From Marinobacter goseongensis (lineage in GTDB: Bacteria; Pseudomonadota; Gammaproteobacteria; Pseudomonadales; Oleiphilaceae), in NCBI RefSeq assembly GCF_023156235.1, contig NZ_JAKZAI010000007.1, positions 164,737-228,736 on the forward strand: 64,000 nt of DNA, written 5' to 3'. Shown here one piece after another: positions 16,717-26,481 of this stretch (positions within the stretch are counted from its first letter, which is position 1; the number at the start of each line of letters is the position of its first letter). Under the pieces are notes generated by a model. That model made no database searches. It was not told the origin of the DNA and saw only the letters and a program-made list of their open reading frames with translations. A program made the position numbers and the translations under genes.

Positions 16717-17205
16717 ATGAAAAACATCCAAATCAATCACGCCCAGAAGGGTTTCACTCTTATCGAACTGATGATTGTTGTTGCAATCATCGGCATTTTG
16801 GCTGCGATCGCTATCCCTGCGTACCAAGACTACACGACGAGAGCAAGACTTTCGGAGCTCCCAACACTTATCTCTGGTTCCAAGGCTGACCTCTACGATC
16901 GAGTGACTTCCAATGGTGCTTGGCCTGCAGATGCTGCAGGTGAAATTATAGCTGATAAGTTGGTGATCTCTGCCTTGGTCGCAGACGCAGATGCAGTTGA
17001 TTACACTGCCGGAGCGACAATCGACGACCCTGCCACAATCGCAATCACACTCTCCGGAACGGGCAACACGGGGCTGGACGGGGACGTCGTGACCTTCTCG
17101 TTTGATGTCGACCAGAATGGCCTGCAAGTAACATGCGACAACAATTCTGACGCTGAAGAAGATAACTTGCTGCCGGCTGTATGCCGCGACAATGCTGACG
17201 CATAA
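16717..17205 (+). CDS. pilA: Type IV major pilin PilA
   Basis: Type IVa prepilin of 162 residues. A 12-residue leader ending in Gly (QINHAQKG) is cut by PilD before Phe+1, with Glu+5 present ([20 protein letters not shown]). The hydrophobic alpha-helix then runs into a variable globular domain. Two Cys near the C-terminus ([11 protein letters not shown]...PAVC) would form the disulfide D-loop. The variable part is unusually acidic (many Asp/Glu) and nearly free of Lys, consistent with a halophilic or marine host. AGAGG precedes the ATG. It is a single gene with a sigma-54 promoter and a strong terminator. Confidence 0.96.
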   Translation: MKNIQINHAQKGFTLIELMIVVAIIGILAAIAIPAYQDYTTRARLSELPTLISGSKADLYDRVTSNGAWPADAAGEIIADKLVISALVADADAVDYTAGATIDDPATIAITLSGTGNTGLDGDVVTFSFDVDQNGLQVTCDNNSDAEEDNLLPAVCRDNADA

Positions 17206-17239
17206 GACCGAGAGCAGAAGAGCTTTAGGTGCTGTGCCA

Positions 17240-17268
17240 AGCCCCGATACTCGGGTATCGGGGCTTTC
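17240..17268 (+). terminator. Rho-independent terminator of pilA
   Basis: AGCCCCGATAC and GTATCGGGGCT form a perfect 11-bp stem around TCGG, followed by TTCAT. The T-tract is short, but the stem is strong and sits 35 bp past the pilA stop. Confidence 0.8.
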
Positions 17269-17403
17269 ATATTTTCAAAAACGACCAATTTGATGGCTTT
17301 TGCGTATGGTAATGGCTGAAAATGTCAACCTCTCGTTGCGGAGTATGCTTCACTAGCTGTTTAGATTGCCATGAGGCTCCTGGAATAATGATGCTTTCTG
17401 GTG

Positions 17404-18765
17404 CTAAACCTCCACCTCATCAAACAACTCCGCCACCTCAACCTCCCACCCAAACCGCTCCGCAATCCGCTTACGCATCACGTCACTAGCCACCATCTCC
17501 CCATGCGTCACATAAGCCTTGTCCGGCTTCAGTGAACCTTGCCCCAGCCACTCAAGAATCTCATTGTAATCCCCATGAGCAGACAACGAATCCAGGTTGT
17601 AGATCTCGGCTTTCACCGGCCAGTACTCCCCGTGGATCTTCACGGATTCCGCTCCATTCACCAAGGCATCCCCGCGAGTACCCGGCGCCTGAAAGCCCGC
17701 AAACACCACGCTGTTCCTGGGATTGGGTAGTAATGTCTTGAGGTGGTGAAGTACCCGCCCGCCGCTGGCCATGCCGCTGGCGGAAATAATCACACAGGGA
17801 TAACGCGCGGAATCCAGCTCAATGGATTCCTCAACGGTGCGGACGAAATGAGTCTGGTCATCGATCATTTCGCATTCGGCGGCGCTGAGTTTGTGCTCTT
17901 TATGATGGTTGCAGAAGATTTCGGTCGCTTTGATGGCCATCGGGCTGTTCAGGTACACCGGCAACTTGGGTATGCGTTGCTGGCCCATAATCTTGTGAAT
18001 CAGGTACAGCAGCATCTGCGCGCGGCCCACGGCAAAGGCGGGCATCAGCACGATGCCGCCTCGGCCGGCGGTTTTGGTGATGATTTGCGCCAGCTCTTCC
18101 TCCGGATCGGTGACGGCATGGGCACGGTCTCCGTAGGTGGACTCACAAATCAGCACGTCCGCTTTAGCGATCGGCTCGGGTGGCCGCATGATGACGTCAT
18201 CCTGCCGGCCGACATCGCCGCTGAACACCACGGTTCGGTCACTGGCCTTGTCCGTCACGTGTACGCAGGAAGACCCCAGAATGTGGCCGGCGGGTGTGAA
18301 CGTCACTTTTATGCCTTTCACCGGCTCAAAGGCCTCGTGGTAGTGCAGAGACTCGAAGTGTTTGAGTGCCTCCCACGCATCTTTCTCGGTGAACAGCGGT
18401 TCTGGATGCTCGTGTTTGGAGAATTTTTTGCGGAAGGCGTATTTTGCATCTTCCTCCTGCAGGAATCCGGCATCTGGCAGCAGTACCTTGCACAGCGCAT
18501 GGGTGGCTTTCGTGCAGTAGATCTTGCCTTTGAACCCGTTCTTCACCAGGGCAGGCAGGTAGCCGCTGTGGTCAATGTGAGCGTGGGTAAGCACCACCGC
18601 GTCAATCGTCGACGGATCCACTGGGAATGGTGCCCAATTCCGTTTACGCAGGTTTTTCACGCCCTGGTACATGCCGCAGTCCACCAGTAAACGGTGCTTG
18701 TCATCTGATAGCAGGTAGCGAGAACCGGTTACCGTGCCGGCGCCGCCGAGGAAGCGTAGTTTCAT
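17404..18765 (-). CDS. Beta-CASP metallo-beta-lactamase-fold RNA-processing exonuclease, copy 1
   Basis: A 453-residue MBL-fold hydrolase of the beta-CASP/CPSF-73-like group (Ysh1-type), expected to act on RNA. The zinc motif is VVLTHAHIDHSGYLP (HXHXDH, about residues 57-65), with further ligands in FTPAGHILGSSCV and VFSGDVG. The beta-CASP insert covers about 200-340 (motifs ICESTYGDR and IISASGMASGGRVLHHL). The C-terminal RMMBL part has LSAHGDYNEILEWL. AAGGA lies upstream of the ATG. It is a single gene divergent from cysQ. The physiological substrate in gammaproteobacteria is not known. A second, divergent member lies at 60572-61975. Confidence 0.88.
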   Translation of the reverse strand: MKLRFLGGAGTVTGSRYLLSDDKHRLLVDCGMYQGVKNLRKRNWAPFPVDPSTIDAVVLTHAHIDHSGYLPALVKNGFKGKIYCTKATHALCKVLLPDAGFLQEEDAKYAFRKKFSKHEHPEPLFTEKDAWEALKHFESLHYHEAFEPVKGIKVTFTPAGHILGSSCVHVTDKASDRTVVFSGDVGRQDDVIMRPPEPIAKADVLICESTYGDRAHAVTDPEEELAQIITKTAGRGGIVLMPAFAVGRAQMLLYLIHKIMGQQRIPKLPVYLNSPMAIKATEIFCNHHKEHKLSAAECEMIDDQTHFVRTVEESIELDSARYPCVIISASGMASGGRVLHHLKTLLPNPRNSVVFAGFQAPGTRGDALVNGAESVKIHGEYWPVKAEIYNLDSLSAHGDYNEILEWLGQGSLKPDKAYVTHGEMVASDVMRKRIAERFGWEVEVAELFDEVEV

Positions 18766-18936
18766 GGTTGATTCCTTTCAGTGCGAACTCTCCATAGCGT
18801 AGCTCAAAGCCCGGAAGGTGGAATTGATGTGGGTCGGTTAACGAAGAGATCGCGGCGCCTGATTCCATACCCGAGCCTGACACTGCCCACTGCTCTCCGT
18901 TAGACTAAATACTCTTTTACCAGCAGGACTCTGCCG

Positions 18937-19695
18937 ATGCACCACAGCACCCTTTTGCCCGCCGTGATCCACATTGCCGACGAGGCCGGCGAGCGGGTAC
19001 TTCACATCTATCAATCGGACTTCAAGGTTCAGTACAAGGACGACAAATCCCCCATCACCGCGGCGGATGTCGCCAGCCACGATGTGATCGTGCTTGGGCT
19101 GCGGGCGCTAACGCCGGATACTCCGATTCTCTCGGAAGAGGGCGCGACCATTCCCTGGGAAGAGCGGCAACACTGGCAAACCTTCTGGCTGATTGACCCC
19201 ATCGATGGCACTCGGGAATTTACCCAGCGCTCTGGCGAGTTCACGGTGAACATTGCGCTGATTGAAAATGGCGAGCCCGTGCTGGGCGTGGTTACCGCAC
19301 CGGCGTTGAAAGAGGCGTTCTGGGGGGTGAAAGGTGAGGGCGCTCACAAGCGTGACCGGGCGGGCAAAGTGCACCGCATGGATGGGGCACAACCCCATAC
19401 CGTCAAGCGGGTAGTGGCCAGTAAAAACCATTTGAATGACGGTACCCGGGCGTTCATCGAAACGCTGGGCGAGCATAAGCTGGTGCAGGCCGGCAGTTCC
19501 CTGAAATTCTGCCGCATCGCCGAAGGCCGTGCCGACGTGTACCCCCGCCTGGGACCTACCTGCGAATGGGACACCGCCGCCGCCCACGCGGTGTTGGTTG
19601 CCGCCGGCGGGCGCGTGGAAACGCTTGACGGAGCGCCGCTAACCTACGGCAAGGAAGACCTGCTCAATCCCTTTTTTATCGCCCACGGAAGGTAA
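18937..19695 (+). CDS. cysQ: 3'(2'),5'-bisphosphate nucleotidase CysQ
   Basis: Inositol-monophosphatase-fold enzyme of 252 residues that recycles 3'-phosphoadenosine 5'-phosphate from sulfate assimilation to AMP. The metal-binding signature is FWLIDPIDGTREFTQRSGEF, preceded by ILSEEGATIPW (catalytic Glu). The second motif is PRLGPTCEWDTAAAHAVLVA near the C-terminus, both typical of CysQ. AGGA lies upstream of the ATG. The next gene, rfaH, starts 5 bp after the stop, so the two probably share a transcript. Confidence 0.94.
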   Translation: MHHSTLLPAVIHIADEAGERVLHIYQSDFKVQYKDDKSPITAADVASHDVIVLGLRALTPDTPILSEEGATIPWEERQHWQTFWLIDPIDGTREFTQRSGEFTVNIALIENGEPVLGVVTAPALKEAFWGVKGEGAHKRDRAGKVHRMDGAQPHTVKRVVASKNHLNDGTRAFIETLGEHKLVQAGSSLKFCRIAEGRADVYPRLGPTCEWDTAAAHAVLVAAGGRVETLDGAPLTYGKEDLLNPFFIAHGR

Positions 19696-19700
19696 GCTGC

Positions 19701-20183
19701 ATGACTTGGTACGCACTGCAACACAAACCCGCCCAAGGCGATCGTGCGCTGGACAACCTGCAGAACCAGGGCATCACCTGCTTCTACCCCAAAATCACCG
19801 TGGAAAAAATCAAAGCGGGCAAGCGCTCCAAAAAATTGGAGGCGCTGTTTCCGGGGTACCTTTTCGTCCATCTGGAACAAACCGACCCCATGTGGGCCAA
19901 GCTGCGATCCACGCGGGGCGTGCTGCGAGTGGTGGGATTTGCGGGCAAGCCGGCCGCCATCGGGGATGAGGTAATCCAACACATCGAAGACAGTCTGCAT
20001 GCGGTGGCAGACGTGGGAGGCATCAAGCCGGGGCAGCCCGTTGAACTCAGCGACGGGCCGTTTCAGGGCATCGACGCTATTTTCAAAGCTTACGACGGCG
20101 AGGAGCGCGCGATTGTATTGATTCAGTTCATGCAAAAGCAGCAGGCAATCAGCGTGTCGGTTGGCGCTATCAAGGGAAGATAG
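19701..20183 (+). CDS. rfaH: Transcription antitermination protein RfaH
   Basis: A 160-residue NusG-paralogue that binds RNA polymerase paused at ops sites and prevents Rho-dependent termination in long virulence and polysaccharide operons. The NGN domain (about 1-100) shows MTWYALQHKPAQGDRALDNL, the GITCFYP block and the FPGYLFVHLE motif. The C-terminal part (about 108-160, KPGQPVELSDGPFQGIDAIF) is the switchable KOW region. The spacing and the TWYAL start match RfaH rather than NusG. GGAAGG precedes the ATG. It stands immediately before the long polysaccharide locus, whose first gene has an exact ops core 236 bp downstream, so local control is likely. Confidence 0.94.
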   Translation: MTWYALQHKPAQGDRALDNLQNQGITCFYPKITVEKIKAGKRSKKLEALFPGYLFVHLEQTDPMWAKLRSTRGVLRVVGFAGKPAAIGDEVIQHIEDSLHAVADVGGIKPGQPVELSDGPFQGIDAIFKAYDGEERAIVLIQFMQKQQAISVSVGAIKGR

Positions 20184-20386
20184 TTGCAGATGCAATCGTA
20201 TGACAAGGTTTTGCAAAACAGGCCGATTAATGGGCTTGTATCGTCTAATTTTAACTTGTTTGTATTATACGATAACGTAGAATCGGTCGTTGTCTTACAC
20301 ATACGTAATAATCCTGACAAGGATACAGTCGGGGGAATGCTTCTCCCTCCGTGCCTGCTTCCCTGCCAACTACAGACTGAACGTTT
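20184..20386 (+). promoter_or_regulatory. Leader and probable promoter region of the polysaccharide operon
   Basis: A 203-bp AT-rich interval between rfaH and the wzi-like gene. TATTAT/TTATAC near 20263-20270 could be a -10 box, but no well-spaced -35 is evident. No terminator follows rfaH. The interval is the right place for a JUMPstart-type leader. Confidence 0.4.
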
Positions 20387-21883
20387 ATGACCTCAAAACG
20401 CTGGACCCTGGTCGGTGGGGCGGTAGCGTGCCTGATCGCCGCTATTCATGCCTCCGCGCTACACGCTGCTCCCTGGCTTGAGCCGGGCGATGTCCGGGCC
20501 CGGTTTGCGGTACAAAAATTGTCCGACCGGGGTCACCTCAACCGTCCTGTGACCACCTGGCCCATCAACTGGAGCGCGCTGGAAAGCGGCACGGGGAATC
20601 TGACCAGCAGCGACCTGCCATCGGTGGGCATGGCCAGCGCCTATCTAAGGTTCGAGCGAGAACAGCAGGCCGCGCCGGGGTTGCGCACAGAACTGAGCCT
20701 GAATGCCCAATCTGAAATTCCCGCCTTTACCGGATTCGAAACCAACGCCTTGGCGAAAGCGGGCGCATCGGTCAACCTGCAATGGCAAGGCAGCACCTGG
20801 GCCTTCGGCCTCAAGCCCACTTACGCGAAAGACCCGGATGACAACGAAGAGGTCCGTCCGGATGGGTCTTATCTGGCGGCTACCACCGGTAACTGGGTAT
20901 TTGGCGCTGGCACCATTGATCGCTGGTGGGGCCCGGGCTGGCAATCCAGCCTGATCCTCTCCAACAACGCACGGCCCGTGCCCTCGGTCTGGATCACCCG
21001 CAACGACACCGCCGCCCCTGAAACGCCCTGGCTGGAGTGGCTCGGACCCTGGAATGCGACTCTGCTGGTGGGTCAATATGAAAACGATCGTGCGGTGCCG
21101 CGGGCAAAACTGATCGGCATGCGCTTTAGTTTTCGCCCGGTGGCCGGTCTTGATATCGGCCTGTCCCGCGCCATCATGGTGGGCGGCGAGGGGCGATCCG
21201 AGAGCGCCTCTACCATTGCGGATGCCCTCATTGGTCGTGACAACAGCCAGGACGGTGCCGATAACGACCCCGGCAATCAGCTCGGCAGCGTCGATGTCCG
21301 CTACGGCTTTAGCGTCGGCCAGCAATCCATGGGGGTGTATGCGGAAATGATGGGTGAAGACGAAGCCGGCGCTTTTCCTGCCCGTAAATCCTGGCAGTTC
21401 GGTACTGACTGGACCAGCCAGTTGCTCGACGGAGATCAGCAGTGGTTTCTGGAATACACCAACACCCTCGCCGATGACTTCTTGGGCAATGCCCGGCCCA
21501 ACATCAGTTATGAGCACTTTCAGTATCGTTCCGGCTATCGCTACAATGGCCGCAATATGGCCACCAGTTTTGACGGCGACGCCGAAGCGCTGACGCTGGG
21601 CGCCTATCACTTTTTCGGTGATGGCAGCAATCTCACCGCCAAAGCAAGTTACGCCGAGCTCAATAAAGACGGCCGCAGCCGCGTGATTGTCCCCACGGAT
21701 GACATTTTTTACACCGTACCTGCCCGTAATCAGAATGTGGCCATCATGCAGTTGGGCTATGGTACGCAGGCGTTCAGCGGCTGGCTCGATCTCAGCCTGC
21801 AGGCCACCGACAAAGAAATCGAATACGTTAGCGGAAAAAAAGACCAGATCTCGGCCAGTGCACGCTGGACATACCGTTACTGA
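20387..21883 (+). CDS. Wzi-family capsule assembly outer membrane protein
   Basis: A 498-residue outer-membrane barrel of the Wzi (capsule assembly) family, which helps attach or assemble surface polysaccharide at the outer membrane. A signal peptide (GGAVACLIAAIHASALHAAP) precedes WLEPGDVRARFAVQKLSDRG. Typical Wzi features follow: TTGNWVFGAGTIDRWWGPGW and SSLILSNNARPVPSVWITRN, with repeated barrel strands and a terminal aromatic RY. It is the first gene of the locus, followed 68 bp later by the SLBB exporter. Codons 9-15 contain the ops core, so the same DNA encodes the signal peptide and the RfaH site. Confidence 0.88.
   Translation: MTSKRWTLVGGAVACLIAAIHASALHAAPWLEPGDVRARFAVQKLSDRGHLNRPVTTWPINWSALESGTGNLTSSDLPSVGMASAYLRFEREQQAAPGLRTELSLNAQSEIPAFTGFETNALAKAGASVNLQWQGSTWAFGLKPTYAKDPDDNEEVRPDGSYLAATTGNWVFGAGTIDRWWGPGWQSSLILSNNARPVPSVWITRNDTAAPETPWLEWLGPWNATLLVGQYENDRAVPRAKLIGMRFSFRPVAGLDIGLSRAIMVGGEGRSESASTIADALIGRDNSQDGADNDPGNQLGSVDVRYGFSVGQQSMGVYAEMMGEDEAGAFPARKSWQFGTDWTSQLLDGDQQWFLEYTNTLADDFLGNARPNISYEHFQYRSGYRYNGRNMATSFDGDAEALTLGAYHFFGDGSNLTAKASYAELNKDGRSRVIVPTDDIFYTVPARNQNVAIMQLGYGTQAFSGWLDLSLQATDKEIEYVSGKKDQISASARWTYRY
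20419..20430 (+). promoter_or_regulatory. ops element (RfaH recruitment site)
   Basis: GGCGGTAGCGTG is identical to the classical ops core. It is preceded by GGTCGGTGG, similar to the 3' part of JUMPstart sequences. It lies 32 bp inside the wzi-like gene, on the coding strand, 236 bp after the rfaH stop. No other exact copy was noticed in the window. Confidence 0.85.
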
Positions 21884-21951
21884 TCGCCGCCGCCAAAACA
21901 GGCCGCTGAACCGTCAATGACTCATATAAGCATCCCGGAAAAGGCATTACT

Positions 21952-24474
21952 GTGATTCGCCCCTACCTGAAAACCCTGATTCTTGCTCTGGTGTTTATCA
22001 CCTTCCAGCAAGCCAATGCGTTGACACTCACGCCAGATCAGCAGCGGCAGCTGGATGCGCTGCCAGAGAGCCAACGGCAGCAGTTGATCCAGCAGTATCA
22101 GCAGGCTCAAAGCAGCCAGTCGGGGGGCAGTGCCGATCGCTCTCAGGCGCAAGAACAGGAGCGTTCGCGGAAGGAAGGTAGACAGCCGGGCGTCGCACCC
22201 TTGGGCAGCGGAGCGCAGGACGGCGAGGGTGAAGGGCAGACCGAAAAAGAAAAAACCGCTCAGAAAATTCTGAAAGAAGAATATGAAACGTGGCGGGCGG
22301 CCAGCGAACTCGCGAGCGAAGCTGTATTGCCTTTTGGGTATGAAATGTTCGCGGGTGAGCCAGAGTCATTTATTTCATCGGGCGATGTGGCCGTGCCCGT
22401 GGGGTACCGTGTCGGTCCTGGTGATGAGATTCGTGTGCTACTCACCGGGCAGGAAAATCAGGATCTCAGCCTGATAGTGAGCCGCTCAGGCACCATCGAA
22501 ATACCGCAGATCGGCCCTGTGAACGTGCATGGCAAATCCCTTGAAGAGTTGCGCAATTATTTGCAAGATTTTGTTCGGGAACGCTTTATTGGTGTAAAGA
22601 GCTTCGTATCCCTCGGAGAGCTTCGCAGTATCAGCGTATTTCTGACCGGTGAATCCCGAAATCCGGGTGTGTATTCCGTCAGTGCTTTTTCCAATCTGAG
22701 TCATGCACTCAGCGTGAGCGGCGGTGTCAAAATCAGCGGTAGCTTGCGAAACATTCAGCTCATTCGCAACGGCGAAACGATCAGCCAGTTCGATCTCTAC
22801 GACTTGATGCTGGCCGGAGACCGTCGCGCGGATCTGCAACTGAAGTCCGGCGATGTGATCTTCATCCCCACCGCCAAGCAGCGAGTCGCGGTCAGTGGTG
22901 CGGTGGTCCGTCCTGCGGTCTATGAACTGCGTCCAAATAACACACTCGAAGACGCCATTAAATTTGCTGGTGGGCTGAGATCGAAAGCCGACCCCAGTAA
23001 AATCCAGGTTTCGAGGTTGAAACCCGACAGCAACCGCACCTTATTGGATTTTGACTTTAACAACAGCAAAAACGTCAGGTTGACCAACGGTGACAGCTTG
23101 CGTGTCGGCGAAATTTACGACCGCTTACGTGGTGTGATTGAAATTCTCGGTGACGCTCCGATTGCAGGTGAATATCAGTGGGAGCAGGGCATGCGGTTGT
23201 CTGCATTCCTCAATAATCGTGACGATCACTTGGCCGAAGAAGCAGATCTGGAATTTGCAATCATTGTCAGCCGCACCGGCGAGAACTTTGATGCCAGCCT
23301 TCGTCGTTTCACCCCCAGAGACGTATTGGCCCAGCCCGGATCGGAAGCAGACCCCATCCTGAAAGAGCGGGACAGTATTCTGCTGTTCAACCGAAACACA
23401 GAGAGAACCAATCTGCTGGAACCGGTGCTGGAGGAGTTACAACAGAACTTGCTCCCTGGCCAACAGGCGCCGGTGGTCAGCGTAACCGGTGCAGTGCGAC
23501 ATCCCGGCAGTTACCCATTGCTGCCGGGGACGTCGGTCAAAGACCTGCTCACCTATGCGGGCGGCCTGACTAACGCCTCTTATCAATCGGAAGCAGAGTT
23601 GATCCGCCAGCGTTTAACGGCCACCCGATCGGAAAGCCAGCTGGTGAAGCTGGAATTGAAAAACCCGGCTGATCAAAACCTGGAATTACTGGCGGCCGAT
23701 CGGATTCATATCAAGCAGATTCCGGACCTGAACCTTCAGCAAACCGTCGTGCTGGAGGGTGAAGTAACCTTCCCCGGCACCTACACGCTCCGCCGGGGCG
23801 AAACTCTGTCTCAAGTGATTGAGCGGGCGGGCGGCTTGAGTGAGTTCGCCTACGCAAAGGGCGCCGTGTTTACCCGCGAAAGTCTGCGTGAGCAGGAACA
23901 ACGCCGGCTCGACGAAGCACAACGCAGATTACGCCGGGATCTTGCCATCAGTGGCCCGCAATCTCCCGGAGAAGTCGACACCGTGGAAGGCGACGATGAA
24001 ACCGTGGTGCGTGTGCTGGATGAGGTAGCGAACGCCCAGGCCGTTGGCCGGCTGGTAATTGACTTGCCGGCTCTGCTAAAGGGAGACAACAGCCGCGACG
24101 TGCGGTTACAGGATGGCGACACTCTGGTGATTCCCGAGATCTCCCAGTCCGTCAGCGTGATGGGGGAAGTGCAGTTCGCCACCAGCCACCTGCACGATGG
24201 CAACCTGAGTGCGCAGGATTACATCAACCGCAGTGGCGGTTTGGCCTATCAGGCGGATGAGCAGAGAATCTATGTGATCAAAGCCGATGGTTCAGTGACC
24301 GTGCCCAATCAGAGCCGCTGGTTCGGGTCTTCAAATCCCCTCGAGCCGGGTGACACCATCGTGGTGCCGCTCAATCTGTCACAGCTCAGTAGCCTGGAAC
24401 TGGCGAAAGACGTCAGCCAGATCATCTACCAGGTCGCCCTTGGCGCCTCCGCGGTGAGGAGCTTCCAGAACTGA
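21952..24474 (+). CDS. Wza-like SLBB-domain polysaccharide export protein
   Basis: An 840-residue outer-membrane/periplasmic export protein (OPX family). A signal peptide (LILALVFITFQQANA) is followed by a Gln-rich low-complexity stretch (about 30-90). The Poly_export domain has YRVGPGDEIRVLLTGQENQDL and SGTIEIPQIGPVNVHGKSLEELR. Several SLBB repeats follow (VFLTGESRNPGVYSVSAF, AVSGAVVRPAVYELRPNNTL, SVTGAVRHPGSYPLLPGTSV, VLEGEVTFPGTYTLRRGETL, VMGEVQFATSHLHDGNLSAQ). The protein is much longer than E. coli Wza (about 380) because of the extra SLBB units, so it probably spans more of the periplasm. GTG start with AAAAGG upstream. Its stop overlaps the next ATG by one base. Confidence 0.9.
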   Translation: MIRPYLKTLILALVFITFQQANALTLTPDQQRQLDALPESQRQQLIQQYQQAQSSQSGGSADRSQAQEQERSRKEGRQPGVAPLGSGAQDGEGEGQTEKEKTAQKILKEEYETWRAASELASEAVLPFGYEMFAGEPESFISSGDVAVPVGYRVGPGDEIRVLLTGQENQDLSLIVSRSGTIEIPQIGPVNVHGKSLEELRNYLQDFVRERFIGVKSFVSLGELRSISVFLTGESRNPGVYSVSAFSNLSHALSVSGGVKISGSLRNIQLIRNGETISQFDLYDLMLAGDRRADLQLKSGDVIFIPTAKQRVAVSGAVVRPAVYELRPNNTLEDAIKFAGGLRSKADPSKIQVSRLKPDSNRTLLDFDFNNSKNVRLTNGDSLRVGEIYDRLRGVIEILGDAPIAGEYQWEQGMRLSAFLNNRDDHLAEEADLEFAIIVSRTGENFDASLRRFTPRDVLAQPGSEADPILKERDSILLFNRNTERTNLLEPVLEELQQNLLPGQQAPVVSVTGAVRHPGSYPLLPGTSVKDLLTYAGGLTNASYQSEAELIRQRLTATRSESQLVKLELKNPADQNLELLAADRIHIKQIPDLNLQQTVVLEGEVTFPGTYTLRRGETLSQVIERAGGLSEFAYAKGAVFTRESLREQEQRRLDEAQRRLRRDLAISGPQSPGEVDTVEGDDETVVRVLDEVANAQAVGRLVIDLPALLKGDNSRDVRLQDGDTLVIPEISQSVSVMGEVQFATSHLHDGNLSAQDYINRSGGLAYQADEQRIYVIKADGSVTVPNQSRWFGSSNPLEPGDTIVVPLNLSQLSSLELAKDVSQIIYQVALGASAVRSFQN

Positions 24475-25394
24475 TGACCACCACCGAATCAATCTACCCA
24501 GACGACGAGATCGATTTAAGAGCCATATTTGCCGATTTGTGGCGAGGCAAGTGGCTGATCATTGGCTTGACCGTTGTTTGCGCGGTGGCCGGCGTGGTTT
24601 ACGCCAAGCTGCAACCAGACATTTATCAGGCGCAGGCCACACTTGCGCCCAAAGACGGCGGAGAGACGAGAACTGGCGGGGGCGGGCTTCAGGGCTTGGC
24701 CAGCCTTGCCGGCGTGAACCTTGGCGGTGGAAGCTCCAACCAGTCCGTGATTGCCCAGGAGGTGCTCAAAAGCCGCGCTTTTCTTGGGGACTTTATCGAG
24801 CGCCACAATTACGCCCCGCAACTGGCGGCGGTGGAGCGTTGGAATCCTGGAACCAAGGCGCTGGAATACGACCCAGAGCGTTACAGCGTTGAGACCGAGC
24901 AATGGCTGAGCGTGGCGCCATCCAATTGGAACTTGGTTAACCGTACTCGGGGGCTGCTGGGGGTTGCGTCCAACAAAAACACCGGCATGTTGACGGTGTC
25001 GTTTCAGCATGAGTCGCCGGAGTTTGCGCAGGAAATAGTTTATAACCTGGTACAAGACATCAACAATCATATGCGAAAGCTGGATGTAGACGAAGCTGAG
25101 CGCAGCATTCGCTACCTGGAGAACAAGATTCAGGAAACCAGCATCGCCGGCATGCAACAGGTATTTTTCCAACTCATCGAATCAGAGACTCGCAAGGTGA
25201 TGTTGGCGCATTCAAGCCCCGAGTACGTGTTCAAAACTATCGATCCCGCTGTCACCCCTGAAGTGCCGAGTGAGCCCAAGCGCCGTCTGATTGCCATGGT
25301 AGCCACCATGGCGGGTGCGTTGCTGGGCGTGCTGATCGTGTTGATCCGCTCTTTCTTTTTCAGTGCCAAACCGCCAACCATCAACAAAGCCTGA
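24474..25394 (+). CDS. Wzz-like polysaccharide copolymerase / chain-length determinant
   Basis: Inner-membrane PCP-1-type protein of 306 residues that sets polymer length in Wzy-dependent systems. TM1 is [18 protein letters not shown] (about 30-47). The periplasmic domain follows, with [13 protein letters not shown], a Gly-rich stretch and [22 protein letters not shown]2 near the C-terminus is preceded by the Pro-rich [17 protein letters not shown]. No cytoplasmic tyrosine-kinase domain is present, so it is a PCP-1 rather than a full Wzc. Its place directly after the Wza-like gene supports a role in export of the Wzx/Wzy product. Confidence 0.88.
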   Translation: MTTTESIYPDDEIDLRAIFADLWRGKWLIIGLTVVCAVAGVVYAKLQPDIYQAQATLAPKDGGETRTGGGGLQGLASLAGVNLGGGSSNQSVIAQEVLKSRAFLGDFIERHNYAPQLAAVERWNPGTKALEYDPERYSVETEQWLSVAPSNWNLVNRTRGLLGVASNKNTGMLTVSFQHESPEFAQEIVYNLVQDINNHMRKLDVDEAERSIRYLENKIQETSIAGMQQVFFQLIESETRKVMLAHSSPEYVFKTIDPAVTPEVPSEPKRRLIAMVATMAGALLGVLIVLIRSFFFSAKPPTINKA

Positions 25395-25407
25395 GCAAAG
25401 CACCACA

Positions 25408-26481
25408 ATGAAACTCTTAGTAACCGGCGGTGCCGGCTTCATAGGCTCCGCCGTCATCCGCCACATCATCACCAACACTCACGATGAGGTGGTCAACCTC
25501 GACAAACTCACCTACGCCGGCAACCTCGAAAGCCTGGCTAAGGTCAGCGACAGCCAACGCTACACCTTCGAACAAGTAGACATCTGCAACCGCGCCGAAG
25601 TAGACCGCGTACTGGCCCAACACCAACCAGACGCCATCATGCACCTGGCCGCCGAAAGCCACGTAGACCGTTCAATCGACGGCCCTGCCGAGTTCATTGA
25701 AACCAACATCGTCGGCACCTACACCCTGCTGGAAGCCACCCGCCAATACTGGCAGGCTCTGGAAGGCGATAAAAAAGCCAACTTCCGCTTCCACCACATC
25801 AGCACAGACGAAGTTTACGGCGACCTCCCACATCCGGATGAAGCGGCAAACGCTGAAGAACACCTGTTTACCGAACAAACAGCCTACGCCCCCAGCAGCC
25901 CCTATTCAGCCAGCAAAGCCAGCTCCGACCACCTGGTACGCGCCTGGCGCCGCACCTATGGCTTGCCTACACTGATCACTAACTGCAGCAACAATTACGG
26001 CCCCTACCACTTCCCGGAAAAGCTCATCCCGCTGATGATCCTCAACGCGTTAGATGGCAAACCGCTACCGGTCTACGGCAAAGGCGACCAGATCCGCGAC
26101 TGGCTTTACGTAGAAGACCATGCAAGAGCCCTTTACCAGGTCGCCACCCAAGGCAAACCCGGTGAAACCTACAACATCGGTGGCCACAACGAAAAACAGA
26201 ACATCGAGGTAGTGCAAATCCTGTGCGACATCCTCCAGGAACTGCGCCCACAGGAGGCTCGCTACCGAGACCTGATCACCACCGTAAAAGACCGCCCCGG
26301 GCACGACAGGCGCTACGCGATAGACGCCAGCAAAATCCAGAGAGAACTGGGCTGGGTGCCACAGGAAACCTTCGAAACCGGCATCCGCAAAACCGTACAG
26401 TGGTACCTAGACAACCTCGACTGGTGCCAACGAGTGCAAGACGGCAGCTATAAGCGCGAGCGCCTGGGGGCAGGCGAATGA
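25408..26481 (+). CDS. rfbB: dTDP-glucose 4,6-dehydratase
   Basis: RmlB/RfbB: converts dTDP-glucose to dTDP-4-keto-6-deoxyglucose, the branch point for rhamnose and Fuc3NAc/Qui3NAc-type sugars. An SDR fold with NAD-binding [11 protein letters not shown] at the N-terminus, the catalytic block [10 protein letters not shown] (Thr-Asp-Glu triad) and [12 protein letters not shown] (YXXXK). The frame is open from 25363, but the ATG at 25408 gives the normal [13 protein letters not shown] start and 357 residues. The stop overlaps the rfbD start by 4 bp. Confidence 0.96.
   Translation: MKLLVTGGAGFIGSAVIRHIITNTHDEVVNLDKLTYAGNLESLAKVSDSQRYTFEQVDICNRAEVDRVLAQHQPDAIMHLAAESHVDRSIDGPAEFIETNIVGTYTLLEATRQYWQALEGDKKANFRFHHISTDEVYGDLPHPDEAANAEEHLFTEQTAYAPSSPYSASKASSDHLVRAWRRTYGLPTLITNCSNNYGPYHFPEKLIPLMILNALDGKPLPVYGKGDQIRDWLYVEDHARALYQVATQGKPGETYNIGGHNEKQNIEVVQILCDILQELRPQEARYRDLITTVKDRPGHDRRYAIDASKIQRELGWVPQETFETGIRKTVQWYLDNLDWCQRVQDGSYKRERLGAGE

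Noticed and set aside
17743..18690. Long + strand open frame opposite the first beta-CASP gene
   Set aside because: The - strand product has all zinc motifs; the + frame is a shadow with no recognisable domain.
20645..21610. 321-codon - strand frame inside the wzi-like gene
   Set aside because: Shadow of a gene with clear signal peptide and Wzi motifs.
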